In this document: piece by piece, positions 47,200 to 59,968 of the stretch
Numbering within the stretch: position 1 is the first letter of the stretch
Layout: every line of letters begins with the position of its first letter
Assembly (NCBI GenBank): GCA_026874595.1
Contig: CM049306.1
Location: 7,499,519-7,563,518, forward strand
Direction of reading: 5' to 3'
Length of the DNA stretch: 64,000 nt
Source: Sipunculus nudus
Taxonomy: Eukaryota; Annelida; Sipuncula; Golfingiida; Sipunculidae
Program-made: the position numbers and the translations under genes
Notes under the pieces: model-generated
What the model was told of the DNA's origin: nothing
What the model saw: the letters and a program-made list of their open reading frames with translations, nothing else
Databases searched by the model: none

Positions 47200-47739
47200 T
47201 ATTATTATTAATATGTAACATTTCAGTCTGTGGAAAGTATTTTTATTTCACAAATTTAATTAAAGGCACCTAGTTGAGGGTATGGTCCTCCTCCCATGTT
47301 GGAATTTAAGTATGCAATGTAAAATGGACATTAGGAGGCATCTGTCACATTAAATATGAAGATCTCTGTTCCTTATGTACTTTCCTCTTAAATGATTTTG
47401 CAAAACTTTGTCAAACTTTATGGGGTGGGGGTATATTAAGTTGTGGCTGGCTTTAATATTTATATTTCTTCAAAATTAGGATATTTCTTGGAAAGCAACA
47501 TGTTGATGTCAATGTACGCTCCCGAGGCAGCGAAAATCTTGCGCTTCTAATCAGTGTTTGCGACTAAGTATTGGATGGTACTGGCCAGCCGGGCCTGTAT
47601 TGTCCTAAAGTTGCAGGCCCGGTTCAAATGTTACAGGCCCAACATTTTTTTAGGTAAAGAATTTTTATGTGATCTCAATATAAACTAATAATGTGTATAT
47701 GTCAGGGTGCATACTATATAGAATATATATATACTATAT

Positions 47740-50355
47740 TAAACAAGGGACCTATGGGTCACGACGCTCAGCTGTTATATATGATAAAAAAATATTATTT
47801 AGAAATGAGGCACATGCTGGTTTTGTGTGGTAATAAATATAAGCTGTATTATGAGTAGTTGTTGTTTAGCTTATGTATGATTTTGATAGTACCTTTGGAG
47901 ACAGGGAAGAGGATTGATTTCATTTATTGTATTAACAAATGGAGTACTACTGTCACACAGATTTTGACTTGGCCATATAACTTATAAGCAGAACATATAA
48001 TATAAGAGTTTAACTATTTATTAAAAAAATTACAAATATTGTCCCAAATATAATTTTTATTAAAAATAATAAGAGAATCATATGATTTTTTAAAATGAAA
48101 TATAACTGATATGATTATTAAAATAATATTAAAGAATATATTCATGAATGCATTCATGAATACATTTTGAAAGTATTTGCACGAGTATTCATATACTTTC
48201 ATTTTTACCTGAATTCCCATTCTTTATCCAAGAAATTTTATAATGGAGTACATAATCATATTCGTATTTAAATACAATTACAAAGTATTCGCACCATGTC
48301 TGGTATTTATTCAGTTTTCACCAAACAATGATGTTGGGAATCCAGAATATACAAAATTCACACATTTAAATAATGATCATAAGTACCTGGTTTTATGGCT
48401 TTTATTTATATTAAAAAATAACTGTAAAAAATTCATTTTGGACTAATTTCACATCAATGTACACACTAGACACAGTAGGAATCTAGATTAATATTATCAA
48501 CTGCATCTTTGTCTATCATTAATTTCCTTCATATAATCCTTAATGATTAGTAATGAATGATATGAATTACTTCTTTATCATTAAAAATGAACTGAAAAAT
48601 GCCATAGGTGACTGCATGGTGTTATTTGGAATTTCTGACATTCTACCCATCGATACAAGATTCTTATATCATCAGTAACTGCAAGTTAATTTCCTGTTAT
48701 TATAAACTAACAAATTCCTTTTCTATTTTTCTTTAATTTGTTATTAAAAACCAATAAAAATTTATTAATTTATTGTTTATTGTTATGTTGTTGGTTAAAA
48801 CTACTAGATGAGTTGGGTGAACACCTGAATCAACTGTGGCTGGCCATAAGCTGCCTGGATTCTCCCCTCAAGCGTGCATAATTTGATGAAAGGTCAACAA
48901 GGTCAACATACAGGTGACTCAAGAGGGGCTGGAGAGAGCCAAAGTCTGACAGGGTCTCATAAAAAACATTAATAAAAGCTACAATATTTGGCAAATTTCT
49001 TTCAGCTTTCTAAACTAAAAAGCTGAAATCCTTATGTGTGCATGATATGAAAATTATATCAGAGTGCTTACGGGAAACAAACGTGCCATGGGCACAGTTG
49101 GGCAAAATTTAAGGTACTAATTTTATATTTATACTAATAACTTATAAAATTTGAAAAATTTAGAACTAATTTTGGGTATTCAATTGAATCTTGATTAAAT
49201 AATGTTACATCCCTGACAAAAAAGATCTCTAGCTTCAGCAATGCCCTTGTTAAGGGAGTATATATATTTCTTGATTTTTTACAAAGTGCATTATGTTTGG
49301 GCCCATAACTTAAAAAAAATACACAATACTGACATCATTTCTGGCATGTGCATAGTGAATGTATAGAAAAATATGTATATTATATATGATCAAAGTCAGA
49401 TCAGTGGTTTTGATATTGGGCAGTCTTAAAGTGTAACATTGGCTTTTTAATGGAAAAATGAAGTTTTTCATTGATATCTCGAAGGAATTAAGTCCTAGTG
49501 ACCAAATTCTTGGCATGGTAGGGGATTTTGGAGAAATCTAACTGTATGCCAAATTTAAGGAACTTAGAGCTGAAGCTCGGGAGCTGAGCTCTAGCAAACT
49601 GCATAACACTAGCAATATATGACATGGTGCTTGAAAACTTGAATAAAATCTACAGTTTTTGATCAACTGGTTTCAAATTTTTGGTGTTAACAGTTGAAAT
49701 GCTAACAAAAACATACTGTGAAAATTAAATCCACAGCAGTTACAGCAAAAAAACGTGCCATGGTCAAAGTTGGGCAAAATTTAAGGTACCAATTTTTTAT
49801 TTTTGCTAATATTTTTAAAAATTTAAAAGATTTTGATCTAATTTTGGGTATACAATTTAATTTTGATTAATAAAAGTAATATTACTGGAAAAAAAGTGCT
49901 TAGCTTAAACAAGTTTTGTGTTAAGTAATAAAATTTCTTTCCTGATTATTTACAAAATGCATTATGTTTGGGCCCATAACTTTTTTAAATTGAATAATAC
50001 AGACCTAATTTCTGGCATGTACATAGGAATTATACAGAGGATTATTTATAGGAAATATGAGGAAAAACAGATGAGTGGTTTTGATATTAGGCAGTCCTAA
50101 AGTGTGAAAATAGGTTTTTAATAAAAAATTTAGGTTTTTCCTTAATTTCTCAAAGGAATGAAGTCGCAAAGACCCAGTTTTCGGCTTGGTAGGAGATCTT
50201 GGGGACATCTAACATTATGCTGAATTTTGGATTCCTAGGTCTTATGGTTTCAAAACGTGCCACATCTACGGACGGACGGACGGACGGACGGACAGACGGA
50301 CGGACGACGGACAATGGACCACGACTATAGCTCAGATGACTAATAGTCAGCTGAG
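47740..50355 (-). mobile_element. F3 element copy d, reverse orientation
   Basis: 3' end at left: AAACAAGGGACCTATGGGTC + ACGACGCTCAGCTG. 5' end at right: CTATAGCTCAGATGAC...GTCAGCTGAGCTA. Internal ~610-670 bp units begin GTGCCATGG(T/G)CA(A/C)AGTTGGG (49089, 49755). GGAC tetranucleotide repeats at 50264-50302. Segment 49300-50350 is very similar to 52110-53145. Confidence 0.75.
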
Positions 50356-50855
50356 CTAAAAACGTGCCATGGTCAAAGTTGGGCAAAATTTAAGGTACCA
50401 ATTTTTTATTTTTATTGATATTTTAAAAAATTTAAAAGATTTTAATCTAATTTTGGGTATACAATTTAATTTTGATTAATTAAAGTTATATAACTGGAAA
50501 AAAGGTCCATAGCTTTAACGTTTTTTGTGTTAAGTGATCAAATATCTTTCCTAAATTTTACAAAATGCATCATGTTTAGGCCCGTAACTTTTTTAAATTA
50601 AATAATAAAGACATAATTTCTGGCATGTATATAGGAACCATATAGAGGAATATTTATGGTAAATATGAGGAAAAACAGATAAGTGGTTTTGATATGAGGC
50701 AGTCCTGAAGTGTGAAAATAGGTTTTAAATAAAAAATTGAGGTTTTTCCTTAATTTCTCAAAGGAACGAAGTTGCAAAGACCCAGTTTTCGGCTTGGTAG
50801 GAGATCTTGGGGACATCTAACATTATGCCGAATTTTGGATTCCTAGGTCTGGACT
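50356..50855 (-). mobile_element. F3 internal-unit fragment
   Basis: One further ~490 bp unit of the same type starting CGTGCCATGGTCAAAGTTGG, lacking the terminal hairpin. Confidence 0.65.
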
Positions 50856-53155
50856 GATACCTTTATTTCACATTCAAGGGAATAATACATTTAAGTTTAT
50901 ATATTATTTAAGCATATCCACTTTTTCTATTAAAATAGTTTTTATCTGATTAATTTTTTTTATTTACAAGTTTTATAAATTTGTATTAAAAAAACACTGA
51001 AAATATAAGTTAAAATATTAGAATTCTTAGTTGCAATCATTATACATCCAGAGTGTAGCTCGTATTGGGTCATATTATGCATACACATATATTTTTATTA
51101 TTTTTAAATCACAAATTTTTAAACTGAATTTAAAAGAAAATAATGCCACAATATGGCATCTGCAAGAGTATTCCTTGAATCACTATTAAAAAGTTTTGCA
51201 CATTGGAGTTTTCAGTACATGCTTAATCTTATTCACCAAAATAAAATAAGATTCTGTAAATTTGGTAAAATAAAAACATCTTTTCAAATAAAGTATACAC
51301 ACTGTTGGTTGAATGAGGGACAAACAATATCATTATGCTAATTACAATCTAAGCTTTAATTTATTCCTGGAATTAATAGTCAATTTCACACCTTGTGAAG
51401 TTTTTACTCTTCTCAAGGAAGGAATTACTTATCTGATGAACATCCACAATTTCATAGCAATACACCACTTTGTGGACACAATTAAATGTGCACTTTAATC
51501 ATTGTAACCCTGGTGGTAAATACAAAATCTAAAATGTAGCATAGCCAAGAATAAAATGAAATACAGAAAATTATAACATTCATCTAGTTAATGCATCATC
51601 TGGGGGGGGGGGGGAGGGTGTGCAGGGCAGAGAAGAAGCCTGCTAGTAGTGGCCCAGCTGAGCCAAGACAAGCTGCCTGGGGTGGGTTACATAATGCAAG
51701 TGAAGGCTTTACTACTAGGTGGGCTAGATGTAAACAACACTTGACATGATGTATGAAAACTTGAATAAAAGCTACTCTTTTCAATCAATTCATTTGAAAT
51801 TTCAGATTTTAAAAGATTAAATCCTTATGTATATATGCTGTGAAAATTAAATCAACAGTGCTTACAGAAAAAAAACATGCCATTGCCAAAGCTGGACAAA
51901 ATTTAGGGTATTGATTTTTTGTTTAAGCTAATAACTTGAAAAATTTGCAAAATTCAGATATAATTTTGGGTAAACAATCGAATCTTGATTAAATAAAGTT
52001 ATATTCCTGACAAAAAGTCTCCAGCTTCAGCAATTCTCATCTAAGGTGAGTAAATATATTTCTTGATTTTTAAAAAAGTGCATTATGTTTGGGCCCATAA
52101 CTTAAAAAAAATACACAATACTGACATCATTTCTGGCATGTGCATAGCGAATGTAAAGAAAATGATGTATATTATATATGATCAAAGTCAGATCAGTGGT
52201 TTTGATATGAGGCAGTCTTAAAGTGTAACAATGGGGTTTTAATGGAAAAAATGAAGTTTTTCATTGATATCTCGAAGGAATTAAGTCCTAGTGACCAAAT
52301 TCTTGGCATGGTAGGGGATTTTGGAGAAATCCAACTGTATGCCAAATTTAAGGAACTTAGAGCTGAAGCTCGGGAGCTGAGCTCTAGCAAACTGCATAAC
52401 ACTAGCAATATGTGACATGGTGCTTGAAAACTTGAATAAAATCTTCAGTTTTTGATCAACTGACTTCAAATTTTTGGTGTTAACAGTTGAAATGCTAACA
52501 AAAACATGCCGTGAAAATTAAATCCACAGCAGTTACAGCAAAAAAACGTGCCATGGTCAAAGTTGGGCAAAATTTAAGGTACAAATTTTTTATTTTTGCT
52601 AATATTTTAAAAAATTTAAAAGATTTTGATCAAATTTTGGGTATACAATTTAATTTTGATTAATAAAAGTTATATTACTGGAAAAAAAGTGCTTAGCTTC
52701 AACAAGTTTTGTGTTAAGTGATAAAATTTCTTTCCTGATTATTTACAAAATGCATTATGTTTGGGCCCATAACTTTTTTAAATTATATAATACAGACCTA
52801 ATTTCTGGCATGTACATAGGAATTATATAGAGGATTATTTATAGGAAATATGAGGAAAAACAGATGAGTGGTTTTGATATTAGGCAGTCCTGAAGTGTGA
52901 AAATAGGTTTTTAATAAAAAATTGAGGTTTTTCCTTAATTTCTCAAAGGAACGAAGTTGCAAAGACCCAGTTTTCGGCTTGGTAGGAGATCTTGGGAACA
53001 TCTAACATTATGCTGAATTTTGGATTCCTAGGTCTTACGGTTTCAAAACGTGCCACATCTACGGACGGACGGACGGACGGACGGACAGACGGACGGACGA
53101 CGGACAATGGACCACGACTATAGCTCAGATGACTTATAGTCAGCTGAGCTAAAAA
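50856..53155 (-). mobile_element. F3 element copy c, reverse orientation
   Basis: 5' hairpin end at right (53120-53155), GGAC repeats 53055-53097, and two internal units (52546-53110, 51874-52545). A G-run with GTGCAGGGCAG (51601-51628) is followed by a tail (50860-51590) that is the inverted match of 30340-31070. The CTTGTT end is missing. Confidence 0.75.
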
Positions 53156-55469
53156 TCACATTGTGATAGGTTACAAACATAGGAGATCTTATAATGTACA
53201 AAAGGTTTCCTGAATTGTGATGAGCCACATTGGATCTGATCACAAAGGTTTCGTGAGAAATGTATAATATCAAGTCCTATAACGGCAAATGATTTATATT
53301 GACTTATTCATACTATGACAAAGGACAAAGGAGCTGTCAACATTTAATTTAACCAGGGTAATCAGTATATTTAACTGATCATGACAAAATTTCAGCATGA
53401 CGTGATCTGAACTTCTTGAATGCACAGGCTTACGGAAAAACATCGTAAAATATTTATTCTTTTCTAACGATTACGACAACCTTTTTCCTGTATGGATGAT
53501 AAATTCATGATAAATTGAAGTAAGCTATAGCTCTTAATCACCTTTGTGGTTCAGGAAACACACGTGGAGAAAATGAATAATTAGCCAAGCACGTAATGAA
53601 CTAGTTTAGTTTGCCCGGGGAAAGGGCTGTACTTAGATGTCTTTTATTACAGAGTAAAATACATGGCCTGGTAAATGACCGATGATCATGTTAAGAGCCC
53701 CGCGAAGGTTTACACTAATAAAATGACTTGTATGGAACCATCTGACTGGATGGAAAGACGGTGACTTCAGGCTCGAATTAATTTTTGAAAATTGATTAGC
53801 AAATAGTAAAAAATGATGAGCAAAAAAGATTGTTTTCCATTATTCTGTTTCATGGATTTTTAGTTCTTTTGACTATTATATACATATTTTGTTCCATTCC
53901 CTTGTGTCCACCTGTTTTTGTTACGATATTTTTAGTTACATTTCCTGGGAAAACTGGTGTTGTAGGGCGGAGTATTAAAAGGCCTTATTTTCAGCAAGGT
54001 GGATAAACAGTTCATATTGACCCAATAAAAAAAATAAAACCTAATGAAATAAAGAAACAAATTTGCGAGTCTATTCCTTGTCGTGGGGATAAAATGAAAA
54101 CGTCATGAATCTGCTGTATGTACAATTATTATGATAAATATACAGAGATGCATAAATTAATACGTCAGTCACTTTAGATAACTAAAGACACGCGTGACTC
54201 TGCATGGAATACACTGAATACTATATTTTTATCGCATTTATTTTATAAATATTTGCATTTTCCACCAAAATGTATATAAAAAATTATATTTATGCCGTGA
54301 TTGACAGTTGGGGATAATCCTTTATTAATAAATTGGCTTTAAAAAACACGGTGTGCGACTGCATGATGCTACACCCTATATTACACTGCGTCACTTTATC
54401 TGCTTTATAGAAATATGACAAGTTCATTTGATAGGTTATTTATATGGGCTGTTTTTTTTTCATATATTTATAATATAACTGATAACTTTCCTAATATAAT
54501 TCGAAACATAAATACGTTTTTTTTTGCTGGCAAGTGGGTGGGACTTTTTCATGGGTATACCTTGACTCGGTACCGCAGGCATGTATGCCTATGTGAGCGT
54601 TTCATCACCTATGACAAGGACGAAATACCCGGGAAAGCGGACCAGATAACATGATAGAGGGCAAGCGAGTACATTATGTATTTTTATTTTATTTTTTACC
54701 GCATTTTTCAGAAAACTGTCAATGAAAACCATAATCGGGAATTTGACGAACTTGTATTGTTGTAATGTCACTGACGATGTTAAAGATTGACATCGCCCAT
54801 ATTTGCTTAGACCTGCATGGTTGTGATTTATATGTTCAAAACGGTGAACACTGGCACAACGAAAGTGCATAGCCTACGGCACGATTAATAAATATGGATA
54901 ATTTGCTGTGCTAAAATTATTATAAATATTTTGCTTTTTTTATTCATATTGGTGAAAGCTATCATGTTCAGTCCAATGAGGCGGGAACTTTTTTTTGTCT
55001 GTCCAAAAACATCAGATGAGGTCTATTCAAATATAGTTGAGGTCAACCAATGGGCACATGGGTCAAATGACGTCAATGAAACGTCAGCCAACGGGTGTGT
55101 GGGTTAGTTTTCTGGGAAACTTGTGACCAAATCGTTCAATGAAGGTCACTCACATGAGAACTGACCGAATGCCGCGAGCTTTTGTCACGCACCCACGTTT
55201 ATAATATGCGTATCCTACTGGTATGTACGGCTGCATTTCACCACGCAGGGGGTCCTAGAAATCGCTCTCCTTGAAAGGCGACGCATTCACTACTATATAA
55301 TCGGGGAAACTGAGAAACTTTTTGGAACATTCCTTGCTGCAGTCTTGCAGCGCTGACGTATATATAGTAAACATACATATCACAGATAAATGGAGCCCGT
55401 ACGTGGCGGACTAGAACATTCCCAAAAAGGCAGTGAATGAAGCAGATGAACAACACGGAAGGGAATGAT
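53156..55469. other. 2.3 kb of unexplained sequence inside the hAT-bounded island
   Basis: Not matched to any repeat family in the window and with no coding frame showing family resemblance. Contains CCAAT boxes and a CRE-like palindrome near 55 kb. Confidence 0.4.
54970..55100. promoter_or_regulatory. Promoter-like cluster: CCAAT boxes and a CRE palindrome
   Basis: CCAATGAGG (about 54974), CCAATGGGC (about 55047), TGACGTCA at 55068-55075 and AACGTCAGCC just after. A TATATATAG lies at about 55360. Arrangement only suggestive; no linked exon was found. Confidence 0.2.
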
Positions 55470-57367
55470 AACAAGTGACCCAGGGGTCATGACGCTCAGC
55501 TGACCAGGAAGACATTGACAAAAGTAATTTTATCATCTGAATGGCAAATTTGAATGAAATACTTTTTCCAAACTTGACCTTTTGTATAAAATCATCCAAT
55601 ATTCATTGGGGTACTATGGAGCTCTGTAGCATGAAGGATATGGGTAACAGACACCTATTTTCAAGGTTTACAAGATGACTTTTCAGGGGTCTCCCAGCAT
55701 GTCAAAAAATAAAATTCTAGGTCCAGTTATTATGATTTGTTTACTTTGTTAACAGATGACCAACTGTTTATTCTGGGGGGTATTTCAAAGCCGCATAGGA
55801 TGAAGGATATGGGTAACAGAGATGTAATTTCAGGTGCACAAGGAGACTTTTCAGGGGCCTCCCAGCATATCAAGAAAGGAGATTCTAGGTCAAGTCATTA
55901 TAATTTGTGCTCTGTTAACAGATGACCAAATCTTTATTCTCGGAGCCATAGCATGAAGGATATGGGTAACAGAGACCTAATTTCAGATTTCCAAAGAGAC
56001 TTTCCAAAGGCCTCCCTGCATGTCAAGAAAGAAGATTCTAGGTCCAGTCATTATGATTTGTGCCCTGTTAATATATGACCAAATCTTTATTCTGGGGGGT
56101 ACTTCAGAGCCCCATAGCTCACAGAATATGGGTAACAGGGACCTTACTTCGGGTTTTCATGTAGACCTTTTATGGGCTCCCCTGGAGGTGAGGACAGAAG
56201 ATTCTAGGTCCAGTCATTATGATTTGTGCCCTGTTTACAGATGACCAAATGTTTAAAGATCACAAAAGTAGAGAAAAAAAATCGTAAAAAATAAAAAAAA
56301 TATAGCTGGCGCCACCAATCTCCAGAAATTGATGAAACACTCCATGATCAATATCCATGCAAAGAATCATGGTGATTAATGCATTAGTTGTTCAGATACT
56401 TGAGCTTTTGTATTAAATTTTGCATTATTCTGGGGGGTATTCAGAACCCCATAGCTCGAAGAATATAGGTCACAGTGACCTAATTTCAGGTTTACAAGGA
56501 GAATTTCCATAGACCTCCCAGGATGTCAAGTAAGAAGATTCCAGGTCTAGCGGTTACGATTTGTGCCCTGTTAACAGACAGACGCCTGGATGGCCAGACG
56601 GACGACGGACAAAAGGTGATCCCTATAGCTCAGCTGACTTTCAGTCAGCTGAGCTAAAAATTGAAAAAATACAGGTGGCGCCACCAGAATGCAGAAACTG
56701 ATGAAACATTTCATGATCAATATCCATGCAAAGAAGCATGGTGATCAATATAATAATTGTTCAGATACTTGAGCTTTTGTATCAAATTTTCCATTATTCT
56801 GGGGGGTACTTCAGAGCCCCATAGCTCAGAGGTTATGGGTAACAGAGACCTAATTTCAAGTTTTTAAGGAGACTTTTCATGGGCCTCTCAGCATGTCAAG
56901 AGAGAAGATTCTAGGTCCAGTTGTTACGATTTGTGCCATGTTAACAGATGGCCGCATCTTAAGAGGTCTCAAAAATAGAGAAAAATATTGGTAAAAATCG
57001 AAAAAATACAGGTGGCGCCACCAGTCTGCAGAAACTGATGAAACACTCCATGATCAATATCCATGCAAAAAATCATGATGATCAATGCATTAGTTGTTCA
57101 GATACTTGAGCTTTTGTATCAAATTTTCCATTATTTTGGGGGGTACTTCGGAACCCCATAGCTCGAAGAATATAGGTCACAGTGACCTAATTTCATGTTT
57201 ACAAGGAGAATTTCCATAGACCTCCCAGGATGTCAAGTAAGAAGATTCCAGTTCTAGCGGTTACGATTTGTGCCCTGTTAACGGACAGACGCCCGGACGG
57301 CCGGACGGCCGATGGACAAAAGGTGATCCCTATAGCTCAGATGACTTACAGTCAGCTGAGCTAAAAA
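55470..57367 (-). mobile_element. F2 element, two tandem copies in reverse orientation
   Basis: 3' end at left: ACAAGTGACCCAGGGGTCAT + GACGCTCAGCTGA. 5' hairpin ends occur at 56656 (CAGCTGACTTTCAGTCAGCT + GAGCTA) and again at 57367. Monomers have 'GATTCTAGGTCCAGT(C/T)(A/G)TTA' and 'ATGGGTAACAGAGACCTAAT', with dyads at 56307, 56674 and 57010. Best-preserved F2 in the window. Confidence 0.8.
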
Positions 57368-57501
57368 TAGACTTAGGTATTTTGCAAACAAAATTCTAGC
57401 AAGCCAACCGGGCCTGATATGCTCTAGACTTGCCGGCCCGAAGATATTTCAACAAGCCACGGGCCGGCGGGCCTGCGTTAGTCGCAAACGCTGCTTCTAT
57501 T

Positions 57502-57844
57502 AGGTAAAACGCTGTGTAAAGAGCGTAATGTCAATGGTGAAAATGGGTATCTATGGTTATTTCGTGTAAAATATCATCGTATTCAAGTAATTCCCGTGAT
57601 AAAAAAATGGTTAAAATGTTGAAGAAATATGTCCGGCTTTCACATCATCAAGTCCACACCATCTAAGTGCAAGTCCATGTTTAGGCTACTTAAGTTAAGA
57701 GTCCAATTTCTGTGTTAAAAGAATTTGAAAATGAAAATCTGAGATTACCATAAGTATGTTTATGTTCATGCTTTTAACATTTAATTGACATTGGATTACA
57801 TTTACTGGTAGCTTCTGATGCAAAACTAACCCTTTTTATATTTG
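57502..57844. other. Unannotated spacer
   Basis: AT-rich, nothing recognised. Confidence 0.3.
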
Positions 57845-59206
57845 TATCTGCCGAAACAAAGTTATGGGATACTATGTTTTTGACTAAGTTCCGCCGCAGC
57901 AGCTGCGTTTATTTCCAAAGAACTCCTTGGACTGATTTTTCCAAAACCTGGCATAGTTATTTGCTCACCTATGTAGTTGTGCCTAACAAAGACAATTGGC
58001 GCCACCTGCAATCCTGTAGTATGAATCTGGGTGCCATATCTCAGGAGTGCTTCAATGTACTGAGCTGAAATTTTGCATGTCCATAGATCTTGGAACTCTC
58101 GATCTCGAACTCAAGACTGGTAGTACCAACTACAATAATTTTCGCATGGCATCCATCAATGCCTCTGTTCATTAAAGTGATTAGTTCAATGTATTGGGCA
58201 GATATTTGCATGTTTATAGATCTTGGATAGCTCCGTCTCATACTCAAAGACTGGTGGCGCCATCTGTTATTGTTTTTATGTGGCGTCTATCCCTACATTT
58301 GCTTTGGGTGAAAATTGCTCATATCTGAGGAGTGGTTCAATGTATTGGTCTGAAATTTTGCATGTCTCACCATCTTGGAGAGATATCTCATTGACCAGAC
58401 AGGTGATGGTGCCACCTACCATCCCGTTTTTGTAGAATAAATTAATGCCGTTTTCTCAGGAGTGGTTGGTCATATTGGGCTTAAATTGGGCATGTCTATA
58501 GATCTTGGATACCTCCATCTCGTACTTAAAACTGGTGGTGCCATCTCCTACCGTTCTTACATGGCATTCATCCATGTGTTGGCTTTGGGTGGAAATTGCT
58601 CATAGCTCCAGAGTGGTTAAATTTATTAGTCTGAAATTTAGCATGTCCTTCATCTAGGAGAGTTTACCTGTAGACCAGACAGGTGGCACTACCCACCTTG
58701 CCCTTTTAGTGGAATACATTGATGCCCTTTCCTCAGGAGTAGTTTGCCGTATTGGCCTCAGAGTGTGCATGTTCATAGATCTTAAATATCTCCATCTTGT
58801 ATTCAAGACTGGTGGTGCCATCAACAATTGTTTTTGCTTGGTGTCCATCACTCATATCTCAGGAGTGGATGGATGTATCAGCTTGAAATTTTGCATGTTT
58901 ATCTGTCTTGAATAGCTTTGTTGTAGACCAGACAGGTGGCACCACCTGCTGTTCTGGTTTCATAAAATACATTGATGCACTTTTTCTCAGTAGTGGATTT
59001 GTGTCTCCCTCTGAAATTTTGCATGTTGTATCTATCTGTGGATCAGTTTTTGATGACAAGTGCACATATATGAAGAGTTTAATTGGCATTACTGATGCCA
59101 CAAATTTGGAGTCATGTCATGTCAGGAACATTCATTGTCTTACTTAACGCATGCCTCTGTGATTTGGCAGATATGTGTAGTCCCTTGTCCACTACCCATA
59201 TTCCAG
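57845..59206 (+). mobile_element. F1 element copy A (nearly complete)
   Basis: 5' end TATCTGCCGAAACAAAGTTA then GGGATACTATG and CCGCCGCAGCAG. Dyads at about 57996, 58112, 58254, 58405, 58533, 58680, 58811 and 58934. 3' end: GTAGT (59177), ACTAC (59191), then CCAG at 59203-59206. Same layout as copy B, 15 kb away. Confidence 0.8.
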
Positions 59207-59912
59207 TTTTTTTGTTTTTTTTTTCACAGATTTTATAAAATGTGAAAGGGCCTTCCTTCTACTTGATTTGAGGTGGACTTGTCCTGACTTCTTGAGTCTT
59301 GACATCTGAGTCCGAGAAGAAATCTGTGTACCGGACCCTCAAGCCCAAGTCCCTAAAAAAGTAGACTCAAGTCTAGACTGGAGTCTTTCATCACAGCTGC
59401 ACACACAAGTTGTACTTGGTTGCTTTCCATCGAGATCTACCACAACATTCTTCATTTTCACACTCTACATTCAGAGCTGCATCCATCTTGATATCAAACC
59501 ACAACACTTAAATGCATAGGTTTACAAAAGAACTAAATGTTTCCAATAATATGTTAAACATATAATATGTCTTATATTGGAAACAGGATTTTAGCTGGAA
59601 AATAAATCAGAAAAAGGAGACAAATTGATATGAAAGTATATGAAAATTTAAGTGATGCAGAAGCCACATTCATACACTTAAATATAAAAAAAATAATAAG
59701 GAACAAAAATTTATTACCACTCTTTACAATGGTAAACAATTTACAGTAGAGCAATAGTCCCCCAATGTTTACAGCAAATTTCAATGCACCATACCATTAA
59801 GAACAAACTGTTCTGCATGATTTATATACAGGTGGTCCCAGGTGGGATACCTGTACCTCATCAACACATGATGGAACTTTAAAGTATAATCTGACAGGTA
59901 CAGCAGTCCCCG

Positions 59913-59968
<56 letters not shown>

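Larger units (their letters stand above)
47552..57493. mobile_element. Composite island bounded by hAT-type termini and an 8-bp duplication
   Basis: Left tip CAGTGTTTGCGACTAA and right tip (reverse strand) CAGCGTTTGCGACTAA are flanked by CTTCTAAT (47544-47551) and CTTCTATT (57494-57501). Just inside both ends are GC-rich 'CCGGGCCTG...GGCCCG' blocks (47590-47645, 57400-57470). The interior holds F3 copies, an F2 double copy and 2.3 kb of unexplained sequence, so the simplest reading is a hAT element later filled by nested insertions. No transposase seen. Confidence 0.6.

Noticed and set aside
54415-55599. Remnant transposase inside the hAT-bounded island
   Set aside because: The small frames here show no hAT-type motifs and are on both strands.
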